A stretch of 64,000 bases of DNA from Marinobacter salsuginis (GTDB taxonomy: Bacteria > Pseudomonadota > Gammaproteobacteria > Pseudomonadales > Oleiphilaceae), in assembly GCF_009617755.1 (NCBI RefSeq), contig NZ_BGZH01000001.1:1178001-1242000 (forward strand). Direction: 5' to 3'. Under the pieces are notes generated by a model. The model was not told the DNA's origin and did not search any database. It saw only the letters and a list, made by a program, of their open reading frames with translations. The position numbers were made by a program, and so were the translations under genes. Positions 1-10,311 of this stretch are shown here, in pieces; position 1 is the stretch's first letter; each line of letters starts with the position of its first letter.

Positions 1-1
1 A

Positions 2-964
2 GGTATGGATGAGTTCGCCTTCCAGATCACTCAGGAAGAATTCCTCGATTTTCTGTTCGACGATCTCGAACTCCCCAACCTGGCCCGCAAGAAACTCAAG
101 GACACCGAGGCCTTCAAGTATATCCGCTCCGGCTTCAGCACCGAGGGGGTGCCGGCCAAGCTGGATGTCGTACGCTCGTTGCGCGGTGCCCACGCCCGAC
201 GCCTGGGCCTGGGAGGCGCGCGCAAGAAGAAGATCCGGGATCTGGAAAAACAGCTGGAAGCACTGAAATCAGCGCCGGAAGACCTGGATCCCGCGTTCAG
301 CCACGAAGACCAGATTCAGGTTCTGGAGGAGGAAATCGCGCGACTGAAGGCGAATGTTCGCCGCATTCCCTTCATTGATGAGATCGACCTGCGCTATCGC
401 CAGCACGTGAAAAAGCCACAGCCGGCCACCAGTGCCGTGATGTTCTGCCTGATGGACGTGTCCGGGTCCATGACCCAGATGCACAAGGACATTGCCAAGC
501 GCTTCTTCATCCTGCTGTACCTGTTTCTGAAGAAGAACTACAAGAAGATTGAAGTGGTCTTCATCCGGCATCACACCAGCGCCAAGGAAGTGGACGAGGA
601 GGAGTTCTTCTATTCCCGGGAAACCGGCGGCACTATTGTCTCCAGCGCCCTCAAGCTGATGCACAAGATTATCGAATCCCGGTATTCCCCGGCCGAGTGG
701 AACATATACGCTGCCCAGGCATCGGACGGTGATAACTGGAACGATGACTCGCCGGTGTGCGGGAAGATCCTGGCCGACAATATCCTGCCCTTGGTGCAGT
801 ATTTTGCCTACGTGGAGATCACACCCCAGGACCACCAGATGCTCTGGTACGAGTACGAGAAGATCCAGGAGCAATTCCCACAGAGCTTTGCTCTGCAGCA
901 GATCGCCGACCCCGGCGAAATTTACCCGGTATTCCGGCAGTTGTTCGAGAGGAAAGCCGCATGA
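2..964 (+). CDS. yeaH: YeaH/YhbH family protein (DUF444), C-terminal part
   Basis: The frame is open at the window edge, so this is a partial gene; the family is usually about 420 residues and about 320 are visible. A von Willebrand A-like fold is indicated by [13 protein letters not shown], which carries the DxSxS metal-binding (MIDAS) pattern, and by the later [11 protein letters not shown] segment. The stop overlaps the next start (ATGA), so it is translationally coupled to a SpoVR-family gene. In enterobacteria YeaH is encoded with the serine kinase PrkA (YeaG), and SpoVR (YcgB) belongs to the same stress/stationary-phase group; prkA would be expected just upstream, outside the window. 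Molecular function is not established. Confidence 0.9.
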   Translation, partial: GMDEFAFQITQEEFLDFLFDDLELPNLARKKLKDTEAFKYIRSGFSTEGVPAKLDVVRSLRGAHARRLGLGGARKKKIRDLEKQLEALKSAPEDLDPAFSHEDQIQVLEEEIARLKANVRRIPFIDEIDLRYRQHVKKPQPATSAVMFCLMDVSGSMTQMHKDIAKRFFILLYLFLKKNYKKIEVVFIRHHTSAKEVDEEEFFYSRETGGTIVSSALKLMHKIIESRYSPAEWNIYAAQASDGDNWNDDSPVCGKILADNILPLVQYFAYVEITPQDHQMLWYEYEKIQEQFPQSFALQQIADPGEIYPVFRQLFERKAA

Positions 965-2520
965 CTAACCTCATGGACCGTCCAAACTCGCCCGAAAGCG
1001 ATCAGCCCAGAGCCCGGGAGCCGATCTCGACCGGTTCTGAATGGACGTTCGAGCTGATCCAGAAATACGACGACGAGATTGCCAAGTGCGCCGCCGAGTT
1101 CGGCCTGGACACCTACCCCAACCAGATTGAGGTGATCAGCGCCGAACAGATGATGGACGCCTACAGCTCCGTGGGCATGCCGGTTGGCTACCATCACTGG
1201 TCCTTCGGCAAGCAGTTCCTCAGTACCTCCAAGGGCTATCAGCGCGGTCAGATGGGCCTGGCCTACGAGATCGTGATCAACTCCAACCCCTGCATCGCTT
1301 ACCTGATGGAAGAGAACACCCTCCCGATGCAGGCGCTGGTTATCGCCCACGCTTCCTACGGCCACAACTCGTTCTTCAAGGGTAACTACCTGTTCCGCAC
1401 CTGGACCGACGCCAGCGCGATCATCGATTACCTGGTGTTTGCCCGCCATTACGTGGCGGAGTGCGAGGAGCGCTATGGCGTGGATGCCGTCGAGGAAATC
1501 CTGGATTCCTGCCATGCCCTGATGAACTACGGCGTAGATCGCTACAAGCGCCCTGCACCGATATCGGCTTCAGAAGAAGTGCGGCGCCAGAAGGAGCGTG
1601 AGGAGTACCAGCAGCGGCGCATCAACGATCTCTGGCGCACCATTCCGAAAATGGACGACGAGGATGACCCGGTTAGACGCGGCAAGCGCTACCCGGAAGA
1701 GCCACAGGAGAACATTCTCTATTTCATCGAGAAGAACGCGCCACTGCTGGAGACCTGGCAGCGGGAAATCATCCGCATCGTGCGGAAGCTGGGCCAGTAC
1801 TTCTATCCCCAGCGCCAGACCCAGGTCATGAACGAAGGCTGGGCCAGCTTCTGGCACTACACCCTTCTACACCGTATGTACGACAAGGGCCTGGTGACAG
1901 ACGGTTTCATGCTGGAGTTTCTCCAGAGCCACTCGGCGGTGGTGTATCAGCCACCGTTCAATAGCCCCTGGTACTCCGGCCTGAACCCTTACACCCTGGG
2001 ATTCTCGATCTTCACGGATCTGCGCAGAATCTGCGAGAACCCCACAGACGAAGACCGGGAGTGGTTCCCGGACATCGCCGGCGGCGACTGGCTGGAAACC
2101 CTGCATTTCGCGATGAAGAACTTCAAGGACGAGAGCTTCATCCAGCAGTTCCTCTCACCCAAGGTGATGCGGGACCTTAAGCTCTTTGCGATCCAGAACG
2201 ACGATCAGGAGGACGTCTATCGGGTAACCGCCATCCACGATGAACCCGGTTACCGGGACCTGCGCGAGAAACTGGCGCGACAGTACAATCTCAGTTATCG
2301 CGAACCCAACATCCAGGTATGGAATGTGGATGTGCGCGGCGACCGCTCCCTGACCCTGCGCCACATACCGGTAGACCGTGTGCCACTGGGCAAGGAAACC
2401 GACGAGGTTCTGCGCCATGTGCACAGGCTCTGGGGCTTTGATGTGCATTTGGAAAGCGTGGACGATGGCACCGTGGTGGAAGACCACCACTGCCCGCCAA
2501 GGGAACTTGAGGAGGACTGA
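961..2520 (+). CDS. spoVR: SpoVR family protein (YcgB-like)
   Basis: A 519-residue protein, the usual length for SpoVR/YcgB. The open frame extends further upstream, but the ATG at 961 overlaps the yeaH stop by 4 nt and gives the expected N-terminus. Family-like segments include [17 protein letters not shown] and [13 protein letters not shown]. The protein is cytoplasmic with no signal peptide. SpoVR was named for a role in spore cortex formation in Bacillus, but it is widespread in non-spore-formers, where it travels with YeaH and PrkA; biochemical activity is unknown. It sits in an operon with yeaH and probably with the phosphatase gene downstream, which begins within a few bases of its stop. 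Confidence 0.93.
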   Translation: MTNLMDRPNSPESDQPRAREPISTGSEWTFELIQKYDDEIAKCAAEFGLDTYPNQIEVISAEQMMDAYSSVGMPVGYHHWSFGKQFLSTSKGYQRGQMGLAYEIVINSNPCIAYLMEENTLPMQALVIAHASYGHNSFFKGNYLFRTWTDASAIIDYLVFARHYVAECEERYGVDAVEEILDSCHALMNYGVDRYKRPAPISASEEVRRQKEREEYQQRRINDLWRTIPKMDDEDDPVRRGKRYPEEPQENILYFIEKNAPLLETWQREIIRIVRKLGQYFYPQRQTQVMNEGWASFWHYTLLHRMYDKGLVTDGFMLEFLQSHSAVVYQPPFNSPWYSGLNPYTLGFSIFTDLRRICENPTDEDREWFPDIAGGDWLETLHFAMKNFKDESFIQQFLSPKVMRDLKLFAIQNDDQEDVYRVTAIHDEPGYRDLREKLARQYNLSYREPNIQVWNVDVRGDRSLTLRHIPVDRVPLGKETDEVLRHVHRLWGFDVHLESVDDGTVVEDHHCPPRELEED

Positions 2521-2522
2521 AT

Positions 2523-4448
2523 CTGGAGCCTGATGGCAAATTCGGGCCGGTACTGGCCGGCCCGATTCTACGTCATTCCGCGCCGGACTCACTTGTTCTG
2601 TGGCTGGTAACCAGCGAACGGACAGCGCTCGCCGTTCAGGTATTCAAAGGCAGAGAGCTCCTGCTGGATCGTCCGCTAGCAGAATCAGAGGTTTCACGGC
2701 TTCGAATTGGTACCCGTGCCTGGCTGAACCTTCTGACAATCACACCGGACTCCGCTCTGCCCCGGGACACCCCGCTTGAGTACGACCTGGGGCTCACTGG
2801 TGACGGATCCGCCCCACCCCGATGGATCCGCAGCTGGGCTACGCATCTTTGCCCGGAGAGCCGCGATCGCCCTGGCTTTACCCTGAAGTCGAAACTGGAT
2901 CGCATACTCCATGGCTCCTGCCGGAGACCTCACCATCCCTCGCGAGACGGTTTGGTTCGGGTGGATGAGGAACTGCAGAAGGCACAGAGACTAGAGGACG
3001 TTCCGTCTCTGCTGCTGATGACCGGCGACCAGGTCTACGCCGATGATGTGGCCGGTCCGATGTTGCACGCCATCCAGTGCGTTATTCACCAGCTGGGTCT
3101 TTACCAGGAAGTGCTGGAAGGCGCCTCGCTTTCACACAGCAAGGAACTGACTTCGGTAGCAAATGCCTATTACCACCGGGATGAACTGCTGCCGGAATCC
3201 GAATTTAACGAGGACCTCACCGAGCGTTTCTTTGGTGGCGTCCGCAAGCCAGTGTTCACAACCGCCAACGCCGGCAATCACCTGATCTCGTTCGCCGAGG
3301 TGATGGCCATGTACCTGCTGGTGTGGTCGCCGGAGCCCTGGCACCTTGTTACCAGCGCGGAGCCAGTCGAAGATCCGGACGAACTGGCGCGTTATCGGAA
3401 AGAACAGGCCGCTATCGACGAGTTTCGCAGAACCCTTCCGCGGGCAGCGCGGGCCATGGCTAACGTGCCCGTCTATATGATCTTTGATGATCATGACGTT
3501 ACCGACGACTGGAATCTCTCGGCCCTCTGGGAAACCACCGCTTATGAACACCCCTTTTCCCGGCGCATCATCGGCAATGCCCTGCTGGGCTATCTCTTGT
3601 GCCAGGGCTGGGGTAACCAACCGGGTAATTTCGGGGACCTGATCGAACAGTGTCAGAAGCTGTTCGATTCCAGTGACGGACAACACGAGCTGGACAAGGC
3701 CATCCAGGATGAATTGATCGACCAACTGTTTCACTTCCAGCACTGGCATTACAGCCTGCCCACCTCGCCCAGACTGGTGGTTCTGGACACCCGCACGCAC
3801 CGCTGGCGCAGTGAGATCCGGCGCAGCCACCCGTCCGGCCTGATGGACTGGGAATCGCTGACCGATTTCCAGCATGAGATCATGGGCGAGGACGCGGTCG
3901 TGGTGGTCTCCCCGGCGCCCATGTTCGGGGTGAAGCTCATCGAGATGATCCAGCGGGTGTTTACCTTTTTCGGCAAACCCCTGCTGGTAGACGCTGAAAA
4001 CTGGATGGCGCATCGAGGCGCCGCCAGTGTACTGCTCAATATTTTCGGCCACCCCCGAACGCCCAGACACTTCGTGATTCTTTCCGGGGATGTCCACTAT
4101 TCGTTTGCCTATGACGTTAGGCTGCGCCACAAACAGAACGGTCCACATGTCTGGCAGATCACCAGTAGCGGCATCAAAAATGAATTCCCCAACACCCTGC
4201 TGGAATGGCTGGACCGGCTCAATCGCTGGCTGTTTGCGCCCTGGTCGCCCCTGAACTGGTTCACCAAGAGACGGCGAATGTGGATCTCTCCCAGGCTACC
4301 GGAGGGCCGGGAGGCCGGTGAGCGGCTGTGGAACGGAGCCGGCATCGGAGATGTGCGGCTGGATGAAGAAGGCGCACCCACCGCCATCCGGCAACTGGAT
4401 GCCGGCGGCGGGGGTACGATTTTTCAGCGGCGCGCTAAAGACGACTAA
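2523..4448 (+). CDS. PhoD-like metallophosphatase with a non-standard start
   Basis: Metal-ligand motifs of the PhoD/alkaline phosphatase D-like superfamily are visible: LLLMTGDQVYADD, VYMIFDDHDVTDDWN, and near the C-terminus FVILSGDVHYSFAYD. The first ATG/GTG/TTG in this frame is the TTG at 2952, but the frame is open from 2511 and codes for a plausible N-terminal domain (PVLAGPILRHSAPDSLVLWL). I therefore place the start at CTG 2523, 7 nt after an AGGAGG ribosome site at 2510-2515; CTG 2517, overlapping the spoVR stop as CTGA, is the alternative. This gives about 641 residues. There is no obvious signal peptide, so location and substrate are unclear. It converges on trpB with no bases between the stops. 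Confidence 0.8.
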   Translation: MEPDGKFGPVLAGPILRHSAPDSLVLWLVTSERTALAVQVFKGRELLLDRPLAESEVSRLRIGTRAWLNLLTITPDSALPRDTPLEYDLGLTGDGSAPPRWIRSWATHLCPESRDRPGFTLKSKLDRILHGSCRRPHHPSRDGLVRVDEELQKAQRLEDVPSLLLMTGDQVYADDVAGPMLHAIQCVIHQLGLYQEVLEGASLSHSKELTSVANAYYHRDELLPESEFNEDLTERFFGGVRKPVFTTANAGNHLISFAEVMAMYLLVWSPEPWHLVTSAEPVEDPDELARYRKEQAAIDEFRRTLPRAARAMANVPVYMIFDDHDVTDDWNLSALWETTAYEHPFSRRIIGNALLGYLLCQGWGNQPGNFGDLIEQCQKLFDSSDGQHELDKAIQDELIDQLFHFQHWHYSLPTSPRLVVLDTRTHRWRSEIRRSHPSGLMDWESLTDFQHEIMGEDAVVVVSPAPMFGVKLIEMIQRVFTFFGKPLLVDAENWMAHRGAASVLLNIFGHPRTPRHFVILSGDVHYSFAYDVRLRHKQNGPHVWQITSSGIKNEFPNTLLEWLDRLNRWLFAPWSPLNWFTKRRRMWISPRLPEGREAGERLWNGAGIGDVRLDEEGAPTAIRQLDAGGGGTIFQRRAKDD

Positions 4449-5807
4449 TCAGGCGTTGACCGAAGGCAGTCCGGACAGCGCCATCGCCAGTTCCTGTTCG
4501 TCGTATTCGTGGTCGCTCAGTTCACCGGCGAAGTAGGAGGTATAGGCCGCCATATCGAAATGGCCGTGACCGCAGAGGTTGAACAGAATCACCTCTTCCT
4601 TGCCTTCCCGCTTGCAGCGCAGGGCTTCATCAATGGCGCCCTTGACCGCATGGTTGGCTTCCGGAGCCGGCACGATACCCTCATTCTTGGCGAACAGCAC
4701 ACCGGCCTCGAAGCACTCCCGCTGGGTATAGGACACTGCATCAAACAGCCCCAGTTCCTTGGCGTGGGAAACAAGTGGGGCCATACCGTGGTAGCGCAGG
4801 CCACCGGCGTGGAAGCCGGGCGGTGTGAATCCGGAGCCCAGGGTATGCATCTTCGTGAGCGGGGTCATGTGGGCGGTATCGCCGTAATCGTAGGCGTATT
4901 TGCCCCGGGTCAGGGTCGGGCACGCCGAGGGTTCCACCGCGACGATCCGGGATTTCTCACCGCCTCTAAGAGCGTGGCCCATGAACGGGAAGGCAATACC
5001 GGCAAAGTTGGAACCACCGCCAGTGCAACCCACGATCACATCCGGCCAGCAGTCTGCCATTTCCATCTGCTGCATGGCTTCCAGCCCAATGATGCTTTGA
5101 TGGAGCAGCACGTGATTGAGTACCGAACCCAGGGCGTATTTGGTGTTCGGATCCTGCACAGCCAGTTCCACCGCTTCGGAGATGGCAATACCGAGACTGC
5201 CGGTGTGGTCGGGGTTCTCGGCCAACACCTTGCGACCGAATTCAGTCAGCTCCGAGGGTGAGGCCACACATTTAGCGCCATAGGTTTCCATGACGGCCCG
5301 GCGATAGGGTTTCTGGTTGTAGGAAACCCGCACCTGGAAGACGGTAACGTCGATATCAAACAGGGAGCCGGCAAAAGATAGCGACGTGCCCCACTGCCCT
5401 GCACCGGTTTCAGTGGTCAGGGTACGAATGCCCGCTTCGCGGTTGTAGAAGGCTTGCGGAATCGCCGTGTTCGGCTTGTGGCTGCCCGCCGGGCTCACGC
5501 CCTCGTACTTGTAGAAGATTTTAGCCGGGGTTCCGAGTGCCTTCTCCAGGCGATGCGCGCGATAAAGAGGCGCTGGTCGCCAGAGATTGTAGACGTCACG
5601 CACCGGCTCCGGAATCTCGATTTCCCGCTCGGTGGTTACCTCCTGTTCGATCAGCGCCATCGGGAACAAAGGTTCCAGATCCGACGGTTCCACCGGTTTC
5701 TGGGTGCCCGGGTGCAGTACGGCCGGCAACGGCTCAGGCAGGTCCGCCTGCAGGTTGTACCAGTATTTGGGCATCTGGCTTTCTTCGAGAAGGAACTTGG
5801 TTTGCAT
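4449..5807 (-). CDS. trpB: Tryptophan synthase beta chain, TrpB2 type
   Basis: PLP-dependent fold-type II enzyme that joins indole and serine to make tryptophan. The PLP lysine lies in [11 protein letters not shown], and the phosphate-binding loop is [11 protein letters not shown]. The long N-terminal extension and the [16 protein letters not shown] segment are typical of the TrpB2 subfamily, which often works without TrpA. I chose ATG 5807, with a weak AGGG site upstream, over the ATG at 5858, which would overlap the end of the TonB-receptor gene. It follows that receptor by 38 bp on the same strand, so the two may be cotranscribed. No trpA lies in the window; indole salvage or serine deamination are possible roles. 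Confidence 0.9.
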   Translation of the reverse strand: MQTKFLLEESQMPKYWYNLQADLPEPLPAVLHPGTQKPVEPSDLEPLFPMALIEQEVTTEREIEIPEPVRDVYNLWRPAPLYRAHRLEKALGTPAKIFYKYEGVSPAGSHKPNTAIPQAFYNREAGIRTLTTETGAGQWGTSLSFAGSLFDIDVTVFQVRVSYNQKPYRRAVMETYGAKCVASPSELTEFGRKVLAENPDHTGSLGIAISEAVELAVQDPNTKYALGSVLNHVLLHQSIIGLEAMQQMEMADCWPDVIVGCTGGGSNFAGIAFPFMGHALRGGEKSRIVAVEPSACPTLTRGKYAYDYGDTAHMTPLTKMHTLGSGFTPPGFHAGGLRYHGMAPLVSHAKELGLFDAVSYTQRECFEAGVLFAKNEGIVPAPEANHAVKGAIDEALRCKREGKEEVILFNLCGHGHFDMAAYTSYFAGELSDHEYDEQELAMALSGLPSVNA

Positions 5808-5845
5808 GAATAAAAAATCCCTACTGTTTGTGTTGTTATAGGTAT

Positions 5846-7924
5846 TCAGAATACCCATTCCAGGCCCGCATAAAAAGTTCTTCCGGGACCTGGTTCGAAA
5901 TAGCCCCGGTCTTCCACCGGGCGGTTCGCATTGGCGTTTATGCGTACATTACTGAAATAATCCTGATCCAGCAGGTTGCGAATGCCGGCATACAGGTTCA
6001 GGGTCTGATACGCCATGCGAATTGAATCGCCGGCACGCAGACCAGCCAGCCAGTAATCACTGACCAGGGTCTGGTTACTGTTCTCGGCGTAGAACTCGCC
6101 CACATACTGCCACTCGAGGGCCGCAAAACGGCCGCCTGTTCCGCGCCACTCCAGCTCGTTCACCCAGAGCTGCTCGGGCAGACCTGGAATGGCATTGCCG
6201 CTGGCATCGTTGCCCTGCTCATCGGCAAAGTCCCGTAATTCGTAATCCGCCAGGGTCAGCGCGCTGGTTACCCGCCATGCGTAGGAAAGCTCCCAGGCCA
6301 GTCCCAGTTCGAAGCCATTGCGACGGGTTTCACCGGCGTTTTCATAGAAGGTCTGATCGCCCACGTTGAAGGGCAGGATCTCGTCCTCCACCTGAATGGA
6401 AAACAGCGCCATATCATAGCTCAACCCTGCACCCAGCATGCCGCGCATACCCAGCTCGCGATTCAATGCCTGCTGGGGTTCCAGTTCGGGATTGAAACCA
6501 CCGCCGTTGGGGTTGGCAAACTCGGTGAAGGTGGGGGACTCGAAAGCGGTACCCAGGGTGGCGTATACCTGGTGCCTCGGTGCCAGTTTGTAGCTGATTC
6601 CGGCAACACCACTGTACTCCCGGAAGGTCCGGTTGCCCGAATCATCGCTACCGTCCTGCAGCCATTCGTCGTCTATCGCCATATGCAGCCGGTCGAACCG
6701 CACGCCCAGGGAGATGTTGAGTACGTCGCTCAGCGCCAGATCGCCCTGACCAAACACCGCTACATTGGTGGCACTCTGGTTTTCGGCCTGGGTCTGGCCG
6801 GTAATATCGCCGTCAATCGATACCGAATAGCGGCGCCGGTCGTCGGACTGATGATGTGCATCCAGGCCAGTGACCCAAACCAGAGGCAATCCGGCCAGCA
6901 TCGATTCCTGCTGGTACTGGGAACTGATGCCGTAAAAGTGCCGGTCGTAGGCTATCCGGCTGCTTCCGGGAAACGGCAGTTGCTGCGCGAAATCCCGTTG
7001 GGTGTAGAAGGTATCGAGGGTGAGCTGACCGGGCAGCACGACGGAATCCTCCCATCTTACACCCAGGGTCTGCTGGTTTACGGTCTGGCTGCTGTCCAGT
7101 CGCTTGGCGAGCGCGGTGGCCTGCTCCGGATCCTCTTCGGCCTGGGCCAGGGTGAGCCCGCCGGGGTCTTCGGATTTCGGGTTATGTAGCGCGTTGAACG
7201 TTGCGGTCAGACGCCTTCCGGACTCCAGATCCCGCGCGACACGGGCGTTGAACAGCGCCTTTTCCGCCTCGCTCTGCTCCCGGTGGCCATCGAATGTCAG
7301 CCACGAAAGCGTTGCTATGCCGCTGGTATCGCCATCCACGCCGTTGCCCTGTATGGCAGCCTTGCGATAGTCGTCACTGCCGCCATCCAGCCGCAGACGG
7401 CCGCCCGCCGGGAGTTCGTCGCCTGGCGCGGTCGAAATATCGATGACACCGCCGGCAGCGTTTCCGTACTGTACCGAAGCCGGCCCCCGAATAACCTCGA
7501 TGCGCTGGGCCGAATCCAGATCAATGGCATCAATCTGCGACTGGCCGTCCGGCAGCGTGTAGGGGATGCCGTCCACCTGGATCCGGATACCCCGAATACC
7601 GAAAGGCGCCCTGGCCCCGAACCCGCGAGTGGACAGCCGAAGGTTCTGGGCAAAGTTGTAGCGGTTCTGGAAGAACAGGCCGGGGACGGTATCGAGGGAT
7701 TCGTCCAGCTGCAGGCGCTGCTGTCCCTCACGGATGTCCGGAGCATTGACCACGGAGACCGCTGCGGGCGTTTCATACAGGTCCCGCACCAGCCTCGGAG
7801 ACGTAACCTCCAGAACCAACTCTTCCTCTTCCTGGCCTGCCGTTGCTTGGGCCGTCACTACAGGGGAGACTGAAAAGCAGATGGGAACCAGTGCCAGAGT
7901 TGCAAGGTAATTATTCTTGTTCAA
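5846..7924 (-). CDS. TonB-dependent outer-membrane receptor (PqqU/YncD-like)
   Basis: A receptor of about 692 residues with signal peptide, plug and beta-barrel. I place the start at TTG 7924, 4 nt after a GGAGG site; this gives a clean signal peptide ending near [14 protein letters not shown] near the mature N-terminus could be the TonB box. The plug contains [20 protein letters not shown] and [18 protein letters not shown], close to the PqqU (YncD) group that imports pyrroloquinoline quinone in E. coli, though iron-chelate receptors share these motifs. The C-terminus ends in an aromatic residue (LEWVF), as expected for barrel insertion. The substrate is not determinable from sequence. Confidence 0.88.
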   Translation of the reverse strand: MNKNNYLATLALVPICFSVSPVVTAQATAGQEEEELVLEVTSPRLVRDLYETPAAVSVVNAPDIREGQQRLQLDESLDTVPGLFFQNRYNFAQNLRLSTRGFGARAPFGIRGIRIQVDGIPYTLPDGQSQIDAIDLDSAQRIEVIRGPASVQYGNAAGGVIDISTAPGDELPAGGRLRLDGGSDDYRKAAIQGNGVDGDTSGIATLSWLTFDGHREQSEAEKALFNARVARDLESGRRLTATFNALHNPKSEDPGGLTLAQAEEDPEQATALAKRLDSSQTVNQQTLGVRWEDSVVLPGQLTLDTFYTQRDFAQQLPFPGSSRIAYDRHFYGISSQYQQESMLAGLPLVWVTGLDAHHQSDDRRRYSVSIDGDITGQTQAENQSATNVAVFGQGDLALSDVLNISLGVRFDRLHMAIDDEWLQDGSDDSGNRTFREYSGVAGISYKLAPRHQVYATLGTAFESPTFTEFANPNGGGFNPELEPQQALNRELGMRGMLGAGLSYDMALFSIQVEDEILPFNVGDQTFYENAGETRRNGFELGLAWELSYAWRVTSALTLADYELRDFADEQGNDASGNAIPGLPEQLWVNELEWRGTGGRFAALEWQYVGEFYAENSNQTLVSDYWLAGLRAGDSIRMAYQTLNLYAGIRNLLDQDYFSNVRINANANRPVEDRGYFEPGPGRTFYAGLEWVF

Positions 7925-8085
7925 AGGGCCTCCAGGGGACTCGTTATCAAGAACTTCTCCTGACAACGGGTACGCCAGCAATCGGAAAATGGTGTCATCC
8001 CATTCAATCCGGCGGAAAGCCAGTTTTAAATAATCATTTCATCTGTTTTTTATAGGACTTTGGTTGCAGGTACAAGGCGGCGAAA

Positions 8086-8826
8086 TCAGGCGGGGATCCA
8101 GGCCGCAAGCAGATCAACCAGCCAGGGAACCAGCAAAGCCGTTGCGAACGCCGAAAGTGCCATCGCCAGACCTGAGAAAGCCCCCATCTGCGAGCTTACC
8201 TGAAACGCCCGGGCGGTTCCGATACCGTGGGCTGCAACACCCATGGCGATGCCTTTGGCGGTATCATCGCGAACCCGGATCCACTCGAAGAGTTTTGTGC
8301 CCAGAACGGCGCCGGTGATGCCCGTTATCACGACCAGGACGGCCGTCAGAGACGGGAGCCCGCCAATTTTTTCAGAGATACCCATGGCTACCGGTGCCGT
8401 TGCCGATTTCGGGGCCAGGGACATCTGGATCTCCGTAGACCCTCCGAGAACGCGGGCCAGACCAATGGAACTGCCGGCGGCGATGACAACGCCGCAGAGG
8501 AGCGAAATCGTCACGGGCAGCCAGAGCTGTCGCAACCGGGAAAACTGCTGATACAGCGGCACGGCCAGGGCCACCGTGGCCGGACCCAGCAGAAAGTGAA
8601 CAAACTGCCCGCCTTCAAAATAATCACTGTAAGACGTGCCGGTGGCCAGCAACAGCATGATGAGCATGGCGACGGACGTGACGACCGGATTGGCCAGGGG
8701 ATTGGAATTGGTTTTCAGGTACAGCCGGTAGGCCAGACCATAGGCCACCAGGGTGATGGTCAGCCCAAGCAGCGGCGACGTGGAAAGATAGACCCAGATG
8801 TCTTTCAGCCCCGGCTCAGTCATCAT
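8086..8826 (-). CDS. lrgB: LrgB/CidB family membrane protein
   Basis: A 246-residue, very hydrophobic protein of the LrgB/CidB family. The conserved segments SLAPKSATAPVAMGISEKIG and AAHGIGTARAF are both present. The ATG at 8826 (or the adjacent one at 8823) overlaps the end of lrgA, so the two are translationally coupled. LrgAB/CidAB were described as holin/antiholin-like; later work links LrgAB to pyruvate transport, and the plastid relative PLGG1 carries glycolate and glycerate. Clustering with a BASS transporter favours an organic-acid transport role here. Confidence 0.9.
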   Translation of the reverse strand: MMTEPGLKDIWVYLSTSPLLGLTITLVAYGLAYRLYLKTNSNPLANPVVTSVAMLIMLLLATGTSYSDYFEGGQFVHFLLGPATVALAVPLYQQFSRLRQLWLPVTISLLCGVVIAAGSSIGLARVLGGSTEIQMSLAPKSATAPVAMGISEKIGGLPSLTAVLVVITGITGAVLGTKLFEWIRVRDDTAKGIAMGVAAHGIGTARAFQVSSQMGAFSGLAMALSAFATALLVPWLVDLLAAWIPA

Positions 8827-9196
8827 CAGCCTCCTTTTCCGAAACGGGCGACGCAAACCAGCGCGTGGTTACCTGCATGATCAGGGCCGTGGCAACCATG
8901 GTTATGACCGTACTCAGCAGCAGCGCGAGGGTTATTGGAATCCACTCGTCGGCGATGCGGCCGAAATGCGCCATCATGCCCACACCGGCCGGAACAAAAA
9001 GCAGCGAAAGATGGCTGAGCAAGGCTGTAGACGCCTGGTCAACGGACTCCGGGGCTTTGCCCCGGATCATCAGGGTAATGAATAGCATCACCATGCCCAG
9101 TACCGGCCCGGGAATGGGCAGCCCCAGCAATCGAACCGTGATCTCACCCACCAGCTGATACACCAGTAGCAGGGTAATGCCGTTCAGGAACTGCAT
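8816..9196 (-). CDS. lrgA: LrgA/CidA family membrane protein
   Basis: A 126-residue protein with four predicted membrane helices and the family's PIPGPVLGMVMLF segment. It sits between the BASS transporter gene (15 bp gap) and lrgB (overlap of about 10 bp), giving the order BASS-lrgA-lrgB. A GGAG ribosome site lies about 10 nt before the ATG. It is the presumed partner of LrgB in the inner membrane; whether the complex is a holin-like regulator or a small-acid transporter cannot be read from sequence. Confidence 0.9.
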   Translation of the reverse strand: MQFLNGITLLLVYQLVGEITVRLLGLPIPGPVLGMVMLFITLMIRGKAPESVDQASTALLSHLSLLFVPAGVGMMAHFGRIADEWIPITLALLLSTVITMVATALIMQVTTRWFASPVSEKEADDD

Positions 9197-9211
9197 GACG
9201 CAGGACTCCAG

Positions 9212-10096
9212 TCAGGGTTTGCTTTGTAAGGTCGAAATGGGAATGATACTCCGGCCATACATGGCCAGGACAAAACCGATCGGGAACATCAGCACTCCAT
9301 ATACCGCTGCCGGGATGGACATGGCGCTGGACTCCAGCAGGGTCAGGGTAACCATCAGGGCAATGGTACCGTTCTTTACCCCCAGTTCCACCGCCACCGC
9401 CAGCGACTCCCTTTGGGTCAGACCCGCCAGGCGACCGGCAGCAAGGCCCAGCCCGATACCGGCCACATTCAACAGAATAGTAGCCGGCCCTGCCTGCTTC
9501 AAAAGCTCCCAGATCTGGTCACGAACTCCGTACACCAGGGCCACAATCAGGACGGCCAGCACAATACCGCCGAAGATGCTAACGATGCTTTCTGCCTTGC
9601 GGGCAACTTCAGGGTTGCGGGTACGAACCACCATTCCAATGGCTACCGGGAAGAGCACAATACCAACCAGCATGCCGATGGTTTTCCACACCGGCAGCAC
9701 AATGTCTTCCTCGGTTCCCATGTAATGCTGAAGGGCAATGTTGGTGAACAGCGGCAGGGTAAGGATGGTGATCAGGCTGGCACTGACCGTCAGCACAATA
9801 GACAGTGCAATATTACCCCGTGAGAGCAGCACAAACAGATTCGAGGTGGTGCCCCCGGGGCAGGCGGCAATAATCACCAACCCAACGGCGATGGCCGGTG
9901 GAACCGCCAGCAATGTGGCCAGCATGAAAGCAATGAGGGGCATGACCAGAATCTGGGCAACGGTGCCGACGATCATCCCTTTCGGATACACCGCTACCTG
10001 GCGGAAGTCACGTATCGTCAGGGTCATGCCGATACCGATCATGATAATGAACAGAGCAATCGGCAGTCCTGCCGAGATAAGCGGGCTGGATTCCAC
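9212..10096 (-). CDS. Bile acid:sodium symporter (BASS) family transporter
   Basis: Ten hydrophobic segments and the family-typical IIAACPGGTTSNLFVLLSRG loop identify the BASS (SBF) family of sodium-coupled organic-anion transporters. The frame extends to 10207, but GTG 10096 is preceded by a GGAGG site and gives a normal 294-residue protein starting just before the first helix; the extra N-terminal sequence is not membrane-like and is unlikely to be translated. It is the first gene of an operon with lrgA and lrgB. The substrate is unknown; bacterial members carry varied organic anions such as pyruvate, pantothenate precursors and bile acids. Confidence 0.88.
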   Translation of the reverse strand: MESSPLISAGLPIALFIIMIGIGMTLTIRDFRQVAVYPKGMIVGTVAQILVMPLIAFMLATLLAVPPAIAVGLVIIAACPGGTTSNLFVLLSRGNIALSIVLTVSASLITILTLPLFTNIALQHYMGTEEDIVLPVWKTIGMLVGIVLFPVAIGMVVRTRNPEVARKAESIVSIFGGIVLAVLIVALVYGVRDQIWELLKQAGPATILLNVAGIGLGLAAGRLAGLTQRESLAVAVELGVKNGTIALMVTLTLLESSAMSIPAAVYGVLMFPIGFVLAMYGRSIIPISTLQSKP

Positions 10097-10311
10097 AACG
10101 CCTCCGGATGTTTTTGTTTTTACTACAACCAACCGATGAAAAGTAGCACAGACCGCTCCCTTTCGGGAGGCCAAACAACAATCGATTGAACCGGCAGGAA
10201 ATAGCAAACGCGGGGAACTTTATGACTTGAAGCATCGTGTCACGGAGCAGTTGCACGTATACTTGCAACGGACAATTAAAATACCTGGACACTGGTGGAG
10301 ACACACAAGGA

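Noticed and set aside
8015..8060. Fur box upstream of the TonB receptor
   Set aside because: Only a vague AT-rich match to the 19-bp consensus; no better than chance.
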